In this document: positions 1 through 7,921 of the stretch, piece after piece | Numbering within the stretch: position 1 is the stretch's first letter | How the letters are laid out: each line of letters opens with the position of its first letter | DNA from: Streptococcus sp. HMSC067H01 | GTDB taxonomy: Bacteria > Bacillota > Bacilli > Lactobacillales > Streptococcaceae | Length of the DNA: 48,893 nucleotides | Assembly: GCF_001814775.1 (NCBI RefSeq) | Contig: NZ_KV817781.1 | Location: 217,676 to 266,568, forward strand | Direction: 5' to 3' | The notes under the pieces: model-generated | Database searches by the model: none | What the model saw: the letters and a program-made list of their open reading frames with translations, nothing else | Told to the model about the DNA's origin: nothing | Translations under genes and position numbers: made by a program

Positions 1-3
1 ATC

Positions 4-40
4 AAAAAGAGGCTAGGACTTTTGTCCCAGACTCGTTTTT
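4..40 (-). terminator. Rho-independent terminator of lemA-htpX
   Basis: Arms at 4-19 and 24-40 pair around a tttt loop, and a T-run follows on the minus strand. The hairpin abuts the htpX stop. The minus-strand right arm is the same 16 bases (GTCCTAGCCTCTTTTT) as the terminator at 17662-17697, so the two belong to one sequence family. Confidence 0.75.
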
Positions 41-938
41 ACATATGTTTCAAACGCTCAATTCGTTCTGAGATTGGCGGATGGGTATAGAAGAGTTTTT
101 GCAAACCACCTCGTTTTTGTGGATCATTGATATAGAGAGCACTGCTAGCATCATCCACATGACGGCTCATTGGCTGACTATTGTCCAGCTTACGAAGGGC
201 ATTGATCATCCCTTGAGGATTACGAGTCAACTCTACACTTGAAGCATCTGCTAAAAATTCTCGTTGACGAGAGATAGCTAGTTGTACCAAGGTTGCTGCT
301 AGGGGGGCCAAAACAATTGCAAGGAGAGAAACGACTAGCATAATAATTTCAAGTCCACCACTATCACGGTCATCACTTCTACGACCACGGCCTGCACCTC
401 CCCACCACATCATGCGTCCAGCCATACTTGATAAAAGTGTAATAGCACTGGCAAGGGCAACCGCGATCGTAGAAATACGAATATCATAGTTACGAATGTG
501 ACTGACTTCATGGCCTATAACCGCCTCTAACTCTTCACGATTCATAATCGATAGGAGTCCTGACGTTGCTGCTACCGCTGCATTTTGAGGATTTGAGCCT
601 GTTGCAAAGGCATTTAAGCTGGCATCATCGATGATGAAGACACGTGGCATGGGGATTTGCGCCACCATAGCCATATCTTCAACAACATGATAAAGAGTTG
701 GTGCGGTCTGCTCATTCACCTCACGCGCACCATTCATGCTCATGACTATCTCTGTTGATTGAAAAATCATGGATAAGGCATAGATAAAGCCGATAATCAA
801 AGCGATAACTAAGCCACCAAGACCAGACCTCATAAAGAGGTAACCAACCGCATATCCAACCAAAGCCAAAAGTAAAAAGAATACTAGTAGTAAAATCCAA
901 GTTCTTCGCTTATTACTCGCGATTTGATCATACAACAT
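39..938 (-). CDS. htpX: HtpX family membrane zinc metalloprotease (M48)
   Basis: Membrane-embedded zinc endopeptidase thought to degrade misfolded membrane proteins. The zinc motif HEVSH, typical of M48 (HExxH), lies near residue 142. Two hydrophobic helices precede it and two more follow at about 155-175 and 200-222; a downstream Glu in the REFLADASS segment would be the third zinc ligand. I place the start at the ATG at 938 (299 aa, the usual streptococcal length), with AGGTGA just upstream, rather than at the GTG nine bases earlier. The ATG begins one base after the lemA stop, so translation is probably coupled. LemA-HtpX pairing is common in Firmicutes, but what LemA does for HtpX is unsettled. 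Confidence 0.95.
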   Translation of the reverse strand: MLYDQIASNKRRTWILLLVFFLLLALVGYAVGYLFMRSGLGGLVIALIIGFIYALSMIFQSTEIVMSMNGAREVNEQTAPTLYHVVEDMAMVAQIPMPRVFIIDDASLNAFATGSNPQNAAVAATSGLLSIMNREELEAVIGHEVSHIRNYDIRISTIAVALASAITLLSSMAGRMMWWGGAGRGRRSDDRDSGGLEIIMLVVSLLAIVLAPLAATLVQLAISRQREFLADASSVELTRNPQGMINALRKLDNSQPMSRHVDDASSALYINDPQKRGGLQKLFYTHPPISERIERLKHM

Positions 939-939
939 C

Positions 940-1500
940 CTAGTCACCTAAACCACTAAAATCGACTTTAGGTACTGCCTTTTCTTCTTCAGGAGTTTGA
1001 AGGAAATCAGCCACTTTAAAACCAAAGAGTCCAGCAACTAGGTTACTTGGGAAAGTTTCCAATTTGACATTATAATTGCTAACAACACTATTATAAAGTT
1101 GGCGAGAGTATGAGATTTTATTTTCAGTATTGGTCAGCTCTTCTTGCAATTGTGCAAAGTTGGCACTCGCTTTTAGGTCTGGATAATTTTCTGCAACAGC
1201 AAAAATTCCTGATACTTGGCGTGAAAGGGCATCACTAGCTCTCATAGCTTCTGCCGGTGATGTTGCAGCGGCTACTTGATTGCGAAGCTCTGCAACTCTT
1301 TCAAGTGTTGAACCTTCATACTTTGCATATCCCTTTACAGTCTCAATCAAGTTTGGCAAGAGATCGTTACGACGTTTCAACTGAACATCAATCTGACTCC
1401 ATGCCTCTTTAGTTTGCATGCGATTTTTAACCAATCCATTATAGGTAAGAATCACAAAGATACCAATAAGAGCAAGAACTCCAAGAATAATCAAATTCAT
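940..1500 (-). CDS. lemA: LemA family protein
   Basis: A 186-residue protein with one N-terminal membrane helix (about 2-20) followed by the conserved helical LemA domain ([30 protein letters not shown] region, then a [14 protein letters not shown] segment near 110). It is likely anchored with the helical bundle facing one side of the membrane. A GGAG ribosome site precedes the ATG. It is the first gene of a two-gene operon with htpX. Its molecular function is not established in the family; co-occurrence with the HtpX protease is the main clue. Confidence 0.93.
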   Translation of the reverse strand: MNLIILGVLALIGIFVILTYNGLVKNRMQTKEAWSQIDVQLKRRNDLLPNLIETVKGYAKYEGSTLERVAELRNQVAAATSPAEAMRASDALSRQVSGIFAVAENYPDLKASANFAQLQEELTNTENKISYSRQLYNSVVSNYNVKLETFPSNLVAGLFGFKVADFLQTPEEEKAVPKVDFSGLGD

Positions 1501-1526
1501 CTGATATCTCCTTTCTATTTTTAGAT

Positions 1527-1545
1527 TAGTACCAGTATATCAAAT
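1527..1545 (-). promoter_or_regulatory. Extended -10 promoter of lemA-htpX
   Basis: The minus strand reads TGATATACT, an extended -10 (TGN plus TATACT, plus-strand 1534-1542), 34 bases before the lemA start. No convincing -35 is visible. It is back to back with the rsmG promoter. Confidence 0.55.
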
Positions 1546-1594
1546 TTCTATCTTTTTGTGGTAAAATAAGATGATACTAAAGAAGGAAACTACT

Positions 1595-2308
1595 ATGAAA
1601 CCAGAAACATTTTATAACTTGCTAGCTGAACACAAGATTCTTCTTTCTGACCAGCAAAAAGTTCAATTTGAGCGTTATTTTGAACTCTTGATTGAATGGA
1701 ATGAAAAAATCAACCTGACTGCTATTACAGAAAAAGAAGAAGTCTATCTTAAACACTTCTATGATTCCATCGCTCCTATTTTACAGGGATTGATTGAAAA
1801 CCAGCCCATTAAACTCTTAGACATCGGTGCTGGAGCAGGTTTTCCTAGCCTTCCGATGAAAATTCTCTATCCTCAGCTAGAGGTAACCATTATTGATTCT
1901 CTCAATAAACGTATCAACTTTTTGAATCTATTAGCCCAAGAACTAGGTTTAGAAAATGTTCACTTCTATCATGGACGTGCCGAAGACTTCGCCCAAGATA
2001 AGAACTTCCGTGCTCAGTTTGATATCGTTACAGCTCGTGCAGTTGCCCGTATGCAGGTCTTGTCCGAGTTGACTATCCCCTACCTGAAAGTCGGTGGAAC
2101 ATTGCTAGCTCTTAAGGCTAGCAATGCACCTGAGGAATTAACTGAAGCTAAAAATGCCCTCAATCTTCTCTTTAGTAAGGTTGAAGAAAACCTCAGTTAC
2201 ACTCTTCCTAACGGAGACCCTCGCTACATTACTATTGTTGAGAAGAAAAAAGAAACTCCAAATAAATACCCAAGAAAGGCAGGCATGCCCAACAAACGTC
2301 CACTTTAA
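1595..2308 (+). CDS. rsmG: 16S rRNA (guanine527-N7)-methyltransferase RsmG (GidB)
   Basis: SAM-dependent methyltransferase that makes m7G527 in 16S rRNA; loss in other bacteria gives low-level streptomycin resistance. The SAM-binding motif [13 protein letters not shown] lies near residue 70, followed by the conserved TARAVARM segment near 145. I choose the ATG at 1595 (237 aa), which has AAGGAA eight bases upstream, over an in-frame ATG at 1571 that lies in the likely transcription start region (a TAAAAT -10 box is at 1562-1567). The last ~15 residues (Lys/Pro-rich, [14 protein letters not shown]) are the normal conserved GidB tail. Confidence 0.96.
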   Translation: MKPETFYNLLAEHKILLSDQQKVQFERYFELLIEWNEKINLTAITEKEEVYLKHFYDSIAPILQGLIENQPIKLLDIGAGAGFPSLPMKILYPQLEVTIIDSLNKRINFLNLLAQELGLENVHFYHGRAEDFAQDKNFRAQFDIVTARAVARMQVLSELTIPYLKVGGTLLALKASNAPEELTEAKNALNLLFSKVEENLSYTLPNGDPRYITIVEKKKETPNKYPRKAGMPNKRPL

Positions 2309-2337
2309 AACATTTTTAAAAAAGTTGTTTACAAAAG

Positions 2338-2437
2338 AAACCTCACTTTTTTATTTCCAAGCTCGGGAAAAAATGATTTACAAAATCAAACCTCGCTTTT
2401 TTATTTTCAAGCTCGGGAAAAAATGATTTACAAAATT
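2338..2437. repeat. Two-copy 50-bp direct tandem repeat upstream of pyrP
   Basis: Units at about 2338-2387 and 2388-2437 share cctc(a/g)cttttttatttt-type sequence, caagctcgggaaaaaatg and tttacaaaat with only two or three differences. Each unit ends in TTTACAAAAT. The last copy supplies the -35 box of the pyrP promoter. A partial further copy (gtttacaaaa) lies at about 2326-2336. Confidence 0.9.
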
Positions 2438-2455
2438 ATTTTTTTCTGCTATACT
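2427..2455 (+). promoter_or_regulatory. pyrP promoter
   Basis: TTTACA (2427-2432), a 17-base spacer, then TATACT (2450-2455). The predicted transcription start is near 2462, giving a leader of about 159 bases. The -35 hexamer lies inside the 50-bp tandem repeat. Confidence 0.8.
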
Positions 2456-2469
2456 ATCCTAAGCAAAGG

Positions 2470-2598
2470 TTTTTAATGTCATCCCGTGAGGTGACGAAGA
2501 CGCAGAAATATATGAAATTCTTTAAGAATGAGATAATCCTCTTTTTGAAGAAGTCTTACTCTGAGAGCCTATTGCTATAAAATAATGGGCTCTTTTTT
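2470..2598 (+). promoter_or_regulatory. PyrR-binding leader with intrinsic attenuator
   Basis: The leader holds GTCA-TCCCGTGAGG-TGAC (2478-2495), a hairpin whose loop matches the PyrR-binding consensus AUCCNGNGAGGY. Downstream, 2565-2573 and 2584-2592 pair (one G-U) and are followed by six Ts, forming a terminator. This is the expected layout of UMP-dependent PyrR attenuation: PyrR-UMP binding blocks the antiterminator and lets the terminator form. pyrR itself is not in the window. Confidence 0.85.
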
Positions 2599-2620
2599 GA
2601 TGCCCAAAAGTGAGGTTAAT

Positions 2621-3904
2621 ATGAAACAGGAATCAACTGTTGATTTGTTACTTGACGTTGACCAACGTCCTTCAGCTGGCAAAGGAATTCTCCTTAGCTT
2701 CCAGCACGTATTCGCCATGTTTGGTGCAACCATCTTGGTACCTTTGATCTTGGGAATGCCTGTATCGGTTGCCCTTTTTGCATCAGGTGTCGGAACACTG
2801 ATTTACATGGTATGTACTGGATTTAAAGTTCCAGTCTATCTCGGTTCTTCTTTTGCCTTCATCACTGCAATGTCTCTTGCTATGAAGGAAATGGGTGGCG
2901 ATGTTTCTGCCGCTCAAACAGGGGTTATCTTAACTGGTTTAATCTACGTTCTTGTTTCAACTAGCATCCGCTTTGCTGGTACAAAATGGATTGATAAACT
3001 TTTACCACCAATCGTTATCGGACCTATGATTATCGTAATCGGTCTTGGACTTGCAGGTTCAGCTGTAACAAACGCTGGTCTTGTAGCTGATGGTGACTGG
3101 AAAAACGCTCTTGTAGCTGTTGTTACCTTCCTCATTGCTGCCTTTATCAATACAAAAGGAAAAGGATTCCTTCGTATCATTCCTTTCCTCTTTGCCATCA
3201 TCGGTGGATACATCTTCGCAGTTGTTCTTGGTCTTGTAGATTTCACTCCTGTTCTTGAAGCTAACTGGTTCGAAGTTCCTGGCTTCTACCTACCATTTAA
3301 CACAGGCGGTGCCTTCAAGCAATACAACCTTTACTTCGGTCCTGAAACAATTGCAATCCTACCAATCGCTATCGTAACAATTTCAGAACACATTGGAGAC
3401 CATACGGTTTTGAGCCAAATCTGTGGTCGTCAATTCTTGAAAGAACCAGGTCTTCACCGTACCCTTCTTGGTGACGGTATTGCAACATCTGTATCTGCCT
3501 TCCTAGGTGGACCAGCTAATACTACCTACGGTGAAAACACAGGGGTTATCGGTATGACTCGTATCGCTTCTGTTTCAGTTATCCGTAACGCGGCACTTAT
3601 CGCAATTTCACTAAGCTTCCTTGGAAAATTCACTGCCTTGATTTCAACAATTCCAAATGCCGTACTTGGTGGTATGTCAATCCTTCTTTACGGGGTTATC
3701 GCCAGCAACGGTTTGAAAGTCTTGATCAAAGAACGTGTTGACTTCGGACAAATGCGTAACCTTATCATCGCAAGTGCAATGTTGGTACTTGGACTTGGTG
3801 GAGCAATCCTTAAACTTGGTCCAGTTACCCTTTCAGGTACTGCCCTATCAGCTATGACAGGTATCCTCTTGAACTTGATCTTGCCATACGAAAATAAAGA
3901 CTAA
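2621..3904 (+). CDS. pyrP: Uracil permease (NCS2 / UraA family)
   Basis: Membrane uracil:proton symporter with about 12-14 hydrophobic segments across 427 residues. NCS2 signatures are visible: the AFITAMS segment after TM3, the conserved Glu in ISEHIGDH, and GGPANTTYGENTGVIGMT. I choose the ATG at 2621, which has GTGAGG upstream. An in-frame ATG at 2585 lies inside the attenuator hairpin and cannot be the main start. The PyrR leader ties the gene to pyrimidine status, which favours uracil over xanthine as substrate. rsmG lies upstream but the gene has its own promoter. Confidence 0.95.
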   Translation: MKQESTVDLLLDVDQRPSAGKGILLSFQHVFAMFGATILVPLILGMPVSVALFASGVGTLIYMVCTGFKVPVYLGSSFAFITAMSLAMKEMGGDVSAAQTGVILTGLIYVLVSTSIRFAGTKWIDKLLPPIVIGPMIIVIGLGLAGSAVTNAGLVADGDWKNALVAVVTFLIAAFINTKGKGFLRIIPFLFAIIGGYIFAVVLGLVDFTPVLEANWFEVPGFYLPFNTGGAFKQYNLYFGPETIAILPIAIVTISEHIGDHTVLSQICGRQFLKEPGLHRTLLGDGIATSVSAFLGGPANTTYGENTGVIGMTRIASVSVIRNAALIAISLSFLGKFTALISTIPNAVLGGMSILLYGVIASNGLKVLIKERVDFGQMRNLIIASAMLVLGLGGAILKLGPVTLSGTALSAMTGILLNLILPYENKD

Positions 3905-3920
3905 ATTACATTCATAAAAA

Positions 3921-3946
3921 AATCCACTCGAGTGAGTGGATTTTTT
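3921..3946 (+). terminator. pyrP terminator
   Basis: A perfect nine-base stem, AATCCACTC (3921-3929) with GAGTGGATT (3934-3942), followed by Ts. Confidence 0.9.
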
Positions 3947-3948
3947 GC

Positions 3949-4221
3949 TTAAGTTCCCCTAGCAATCAAGAGATAAAGTAAGGTAATCCCTAACATAATA
4001 AATTAAAAAGTAAAATTACTAGAATAGGCTACCCCATCACTTGCTACATTTGTTTTAGTTTCCGCAACGCTAGTAACAGTTGAAGGTGATAGACTCTCCA
4101 TAAATTGTTGAGTAGAACTAATGACAAACTCTCCAAACATTAGAACAGTAACGATTAAAATATCAAACCATTTTAAGTATTATCAAGATTTAGCAGGTTG
4201 AATACTTTGTAGAAACTTCAT
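3949..4221 (-). pseudogene. Decayed N-terminal remnant of a small membrane protein
   Basis: On the minus strand a GGAGGG ribosome site leads to ATG at 4221 and one frame of 91 codons ends at 3949, but it is broken by TGA TAA at codons 13-14 and another TAA near codon 73. Read through, it gives MKFLQSIQPAKS, then a hydrophobic helix (LKWFDILIVTVLMFGEFVIS), a Ser/Thr-rich loop and a second helix (FIMLGITLLYLLIARG). This looks like the first two helices of a longer membrane protein, possibly a CPBP-type intramembrane protease; the catalytic part is gone. The family assignment is a guess; the stop codons are directly visible. Confidence 0.65.
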
Positions 4222-4292
4222 ATTCCCTCCTTATCTTTAATAATATGGATTGATTATAAAAAAATTATATGAACCAATTTGTTGGAAAATTA

Positions 4293-4320
4293 AAAAAACA
4301 GCCTTCCGAAAAACTGTTCT
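4293..4320 (-). terminator. Probable terminator of the cppA operon
   Basis: On the minus strand AACAG and CTGTT flank a 12-base loop and are followed by seven Ts. The stem is short, so confidence is moderate. Confidence 0.55.
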
Positions 4321-4326
4321 AGCAAA

Positions 4327-5238
4327 TTAAACTGAGTGATGTTTCTTTTCTAGCATTAAATCTTTCAGTGAAGTAATGGTCACAGCCAATAAAATCATAG
4401 CCATTCCAACAAAGTCAATCGGATAGAAAATATCTCCCATAATCATGAAGGCAAAAAATACCGCAGAGATAGGTTCAATAGAGGCCAAGAGGCTAGACTT
4501 GACTGGTCCTATCATACTGGCTCCCTTGAGGAAGGCTGTATAGGCAAAGACCGTTCCAATCAGAATGATGCCTGCAAAAGCTAGAATGGTATCAAAAGCT
4601 AAGGGGACACTTGCACCGATAATTCCTGTAAAAGGCACTGCTAAAAAACCAGAGATGGTCATTCCAACACCAATAACCAATATGCTCCCCCATTTTTGAA
4701 TCAATTTTATGGGTAAAATGATATAAAGAGCATAGGTTAGGGCTGAGAACAAGCCCCAGAATAGACCAGCTGGAGTCATCGAGAGTTGATCAAATTGTCC
4801 ATGAGTGGCAATCAAGAAGGTTCCACCTATAGCCAAAATCATGGAAATGATTTCAGCAACCGTAGGAGCAACCTTATCCTTGATACAAGTATAAGCAAGA
4901 ATTCCAACCGGACAGACATACTGAAGAACCGTTGCTGTACCAGCATTTGTCTCTTGAATGGCTGATAGATAAGCCAACTGATTTATAAAGAGACCAAATA
5001 AAGAAAATAGCAAGAGGGAAAGCAGACTTGAACGATCCTTTAAAAAGGCTAGAAATTTATCCTTTGATTTCGTATAGGCCAGAAGAACCAATAGCAAACC
5101 AGCAATTATCAAACGGATATTGGTCAGAACGAGGGCTGAAATCCCGTGAGCCATCAAGTACTGACCACTGGTGCCAGACAAGCCCCAGGCAATACCTGCA
5201 ATGACTGTAAAAAGAGTTCCTTTAAAAGCTTTTGACAT
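4327..5238 (-). CDS. EamA/DMT family transporter
   Basis: A 303-residue protein with ten predicted membrane helices arranged as two EamA repeats of five (about 5-140 and 150-290), the usual drug/metabolite transporter design. The internal similarity of IAGIAWGLSGTSGQYL and PAGLFWGLFSALTYALYI marks the two repeats. The substrate is unknown. GGGAGG precedes the ATG, which lies nine bases after the stop of the serine hydrolase gene, so it is the last gene of the cppA operon. Confidence 0.9.
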   Translation of the reverse strand: MSKAFKGTLFTVIAGIAWGLSGTSGQYLMAHGISALVLTNIRLIIAGLLLVLLAYTKSKDKFLAFLKDRSSLLSLLLFSLFGLFINQLAYLSAIQETNAGTATVLQYVCPVGILAYTCIKDKVAPTVAEIISMILAIGGTFLIATHGQFDQLSMTPAGLFWGLFSALTYALYIILPIKLIQKWGSILVIGVGMTISGFLAVPFTGIIGASVPLAFDTILAFAGIILIGTVFAYTAFLKGASMIGPVKSSLLASIEPISAVFFAFMIMGDIFYPIDFVGMAMILLAVTITSLKDLMLEKKHHSV

Positions 5239-5247
5239 ATTTCCTCC

Positions 5248-6180
5248 CTAGTCTATCTCTCTAATCAAGTCCATAACCTGATTACGATCCAATATCCACT
5301 GGGCACGCTCGTCTTTCTCATAAGTTCGATTGGATAGAAAAATAGCAGCCTCTTGTTTTTTACGATTCCACATGATAAAGGTCCCAGTATAACCTGTATG
5401 GTCCAGCCACTCACCTTCTAGGTTCCAAGCTAGCGATCGCTCTTTATCATCTAAATCTGAGAAATTCTGGCTCAAATCTGCAGCAAAATCATCCTGCAAA
5501 TAATGCTCCAGAAAGATTTTTAAATCATGAACTGTCGAAAACAAACCTGCACTACCTGCATGCTTTCCAAGCACACGAGCCTTAGGATCATGTACCACTC
5601 CTGCTTTCTGTCCACGGACCGTTGGAACAGCACGGCTAACTGGACCAAACTGAGTTTCCTTCATGTTCCACGGATCCAAAACTTGCTCCTGTAAAATCTG
5701 GTCTAAATCTTTCTTGAAGTAACTTTCCAAGAGAAAACCCAGCAAGAGAAAGTGCACATCCGAGTAAAGAAAGGCTCTCTTCACACGTCGATTCAGATGA
5801 AACATAGCTTTTCTTAGTTGGTCAGCTGAAAGCTGATCCCTATTTGGGATAAAAGGATCCAAATCCGTCGCATGCGTTAGGAGTTGTCGAATAGTGATGT
5901 CTGGATAATCCGTTTCCGGAAGATAGACCTTTATCGATTGATCCAACTCTAACTTCCCTTCACTCCACAAAAAGCTAAGGACAGTCCCTACTCCAACGAC
6001 TTTACTGACACTAGCCAAATCATAGACCAAGCCCTCGCGAGTCTTCTCACCAATTTCTGGATTTGCTTCGCCTAAATACCGATCAGACCAAGCACCATCC
6101 TGATAATATGCAAAAGAGGCACCAGGATAAATCCCTGCCTCAATTTGTTGCTCTATTTTTTGAATGATTTCTTGTTTCAT
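5248..6180 (-). CDS. Serine hydrolase, class C beta-lactamase / PBP4* family
   Basis: A 310-residue beta-lactamase-fold hydrolase. The catalytic SxxK motif is SVSK near residue 57-60, the second motif corresponds to YSDVH near 142 (Tyr of the YxN element), and the third is HTGYTG near 262. No signal peptide or membrane helix is seen, so it is probably cytoplasmic; family members act as esterases or D-aminopeptidases and beta-lactam hydrolysis should not be assumed. Its ATG overlaps the cppA stop by four bases (ATGA), showing translational coupling. Confidence 0.88.
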   Translation of the reverse strand: MKQEIIQKIEQQIEAGIYPGASFAYYQDGAWSDRYLGEANPEIGEKTREGLVYDLASVSKVVGVGTVLSFLWSEGKLELDQSIKVYLPETDYPDITIRQLLTHATDLDPFIPNRDQLSADQLRKAMFHLNRRVKRAFLYSDVHFLLLGFLLESYFKKDLDQILQEQVLDPWNMKETQFGPVSRAVPTVRGQKAGVVHDPKARVLGKHAGSAGLFSTVHDLKIFLEHYLQDDFAADLSQNFSDLDDKERSLAWNLEGEWLDHTGYTGTFIMWNRKKQEAAIFLSNRTYEKDERAQWILDRNQVMDLIREID

Positions 6181-6902
6181 ACTTCTTCAAACCACAATTC
6201 GATGTTGTTGGTATCCTTAGTGAGGAAAAACTTCTCAGATTTTGGAATAAAGTAACCAGCTTCTTCGAAACGCTGACGCAATACAGCAAGTTCCAAGTTC
6301 TCTACTTGAAATTTTAGCATGGCCAAGTCCCAGGTAACATTATTTTCTACCAGTAAATCGCTCCCTTGAGCCTGATTAAAAGCTAGTCGGTTTTCGATTT
6401 CTTCTTTATCAAGTAGGCTTGATGTCTCATCTGGTAAGTTAATTTCCACGGAGACTTCAAATGCTGTCAAATATTGCAGTTTCTCATCTTTTGAAAAAGT
6501 GATTTCTTCATCAACCTGTCTTAAGTCCTTTATGTCATTTTCTGCATGGATAAGGACGAGATCTCCTTCTGGAGAAAGGACTTCAAAAGCATAACCATTC
6601 TTTCCTCTGTATAACTGAGGAAGAGTCTCCATTCTAGCTAATAGCGCCTCAATCTCAGATGGATTTGCTACTTTTACGATCAATCTAGCTAATTTTTTTA
6701 TCCCTTCAACTTTCCGAGTTCTCATACTTGGTGATTCTTCTAAAACTAATTTCTCAACACCCGATTGATCGCCGAGTGATAGGAAAGCTGACTCTTCTAA
6801 TAAGGGTTTCATACCTAAGGTCTGGATATAAAACAATTCATTTAATCTTCTATTATTTACCTTTAGCGTCGGGATCATACGCACAATTTGATTTACATTC
6901 AT
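6177..6902 (-). CDS. cppA: CppA, VOC-fold protein
   Basis: Homologue of the streptococcal CppA, once reported as a complement C3-degrading proteinase. The 241 residues form two halves, an N-terminal vicinal-oxygen-chelate-like domain (about 1-125) and a C-terminal CppA domain ending in the conserved FFLTKDTNNIELWFEEV. There is no secretion signal and no protease motif, so a secreted C3 protease role looks doubtful from sequence. I choose the ATG at 6902, preceded by GGAGG, over a GTG at 6917. It is the first gene of a three-gene operon with the serine hydrolase and the EamA transporter. Confidence 0.9.
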   Translation of the reverse strand: MNVNQIVRMIPTLKVNNRRLNELFYIQTLGMKPLLEESAFLSLGDQSGVEKLVLEESPSMRTRKVEGIKKLARLIVKVANPSEIEALLARMETLPQLYRGKNGYAFEVLSPEGDLVLIHAENDIKDLRQVDEEITFSKDEKLQYLTAFEVSVEINLPDETSSLLDKEEIENRLAFNQAQGSDLLVENNVTWDLAMLKFQVENLELAVLRQRFEEAGYFIPKSEKFFLTKDTNNIELWFEEV

Positions 6903-6932
6903 AAATTCCTCCAACACTTTTTATTTTATAGG

Positions 6933-6960
6933 ATTTTATCGCATTTTACAAGTTATTCAA
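6933..6960 (-). promoter_or_regulatory. cppA operon promoter
   Basis: On the minus strand TTGAAT (6960-6955), a 16-base spacer and TAAAAT (6938-6933). Confidence 0.55.
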
Positions 6961-7000
6961 CTAAAAACTTTGACTATATTAACCTTTTTAGCACATGAAA

Positions 7001-7023
7001 CTCCCTTCTAAATTAGAAGGGAG
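7001..7023 (-). terminator. Hairpin downstream of the EEP hydrolase gene
   Basis: A perfect ten-base inverted repeat (CTCCCTTCTA / TAGAAGGGAG) with a three-base loop and only a short T-run. It probably ends transcription of the gene at 7051-7869. Confidence 0.65.
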
Positions 7024-7050
7024 CCTATTGTATTTAGCAAACTAGTTATA

Positions 7051-7869
7051 TCAATTCTTCCAAGAAAGAACCGCTTGAAGACCATAGTGATCACTAACTT
7101 GTGGACTATTGTTGCCATCAAAAACTACATCTAAGTTCTCTACCTGTGCATCCTTTGTGGTAAAGATATAATCGATTCGAAGAGGTTCTGTATTTCCCTT
7201 CCAACCATCAATTTCAGGTGGAACAGTGTAGCTACCACTTCTTTCTTGAGCAACCTCAAATGCATCCTGTAAAGCTAATGGACTAGCTAAAATAGCCTGG
7301 TAACCTTCTTGACCTGCAGGATTGTTAAAATCTCCCGCTAGTAAAAGAGGCTTGTTTAATTCTCTTAAAACTGCTTCAAATCGTGCCCATTCTTCTTGGA
7401 AACCTTTATCCCACCATGAGAGATGGACACTTGCAACTGCAAGCTCCTTACCATCTACTACAGTTTCAGCCAGAGCAACGCGACGAGTATGATAATCTGT
7501 TGGATCATCTACATCTGATACCAAAATCTCCCGCGCCACAATTGGTGTTTTTGATAAGATGGCTACACCCTCATGGTATCGATCATAGCCAATATGATTG
7601 TAAGCCCAAGTCCAATAATAGTTTTGACCTTGCTCAGCCAACTTCTCCACCAAAAGTCGCACATAGTGGTCTTGATGAATCGGCTCAGCAGATGGTAAAG
7701 CTTGATAAAAATGATTGACGGTTGCCTCTGGAGAAGTAATTTCCTGATTGATTTCTTGGAAACAAATCAAATCATAGTCCTTTTCAAGTATATCCTGAAG
7801 CAAAAGTTGAAACTTTTGCTGGGGATCTTTTTCCATCCAACTATGGGTATTGAGTGTTAAAAACTTCAT
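7051..7869 (-). CDS. Endonuclease/exonuclease/phosphatase family protein
   Basis: A 272-residue metal-dependent hydrolase of the EEP fold (exonuclease III, DNase I, sphingomyelinase relatives). Visible motifs in order: LNTHSW at the start, CFQEIN near 38 (metal-binding Glu), VASVHLSWWDKGF near 150, LLAGDFNNPAG near 175 (catalytic Asp/Asn), RIDYIFT near 232 and SDHYGLQAVL near 260 (catalytic His). No signal peptide is present, so it is cytoplasmic; nucleic acid, sugar phosphate or lipid phosphate could be the substrate. AGGAG precedes the ATG. It follows ptsG after a hairpin and has no clear promoter of its own, so it is likely read through from ptsG. Confidence 0.85.
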   Translation of the reverse strand: MKFLTLNTHSWMEKDPQQKFQLLLQDILEKDYDLICFQEINQEITSPEATVNHFYQALPSAEPIHQDHYVRLLVEKLAEQGQNYYWTWAYNHIGYDRYHEGVAILSKTPIVAREILVSDVDDPTDYHTRRVALAETVVDGKELAVASVHLSWWDKGFQEEWARFEAVLRELNKPLLLAGDFNNPAGQEGYQAILASPLALQDAFEVAQERSGSYTVPPEIDGWKGNTEPLRIDYIFTTKDAQVENLDVVFDGNNSPQVSDHYGLQAVLSWKN

Positions 7870-7887
7870 GCTTTTCTCCTATAAACA

Positions 7888-7915
7888 AGAGGTTGGAAAA
7901 CAGCTTCCAACCTCT
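7888..7915 (-). terminator. Hairpin between ptsG and the EEP hydrolase gene
   Basis: A perfect 11-base stem, AGAGGTTGGAA (7888-7898) with TTCCAACCTCT (7905-7915). On the minus strand it is followed by TGTTTATAGG rather than a pure T-run, so it may act as a partial terminator. Confidence 0.6.
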
Positions 7916-7921
7916 GATATA

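Noticed and set aside
2154..2426. A 90-codon plus-strand frame across the end of rsmG and the 50-bp repeats
   Set aside because: It overlaps rsmG in another frame and its second half is just the translated tandem repeat; it has no ribosome site.
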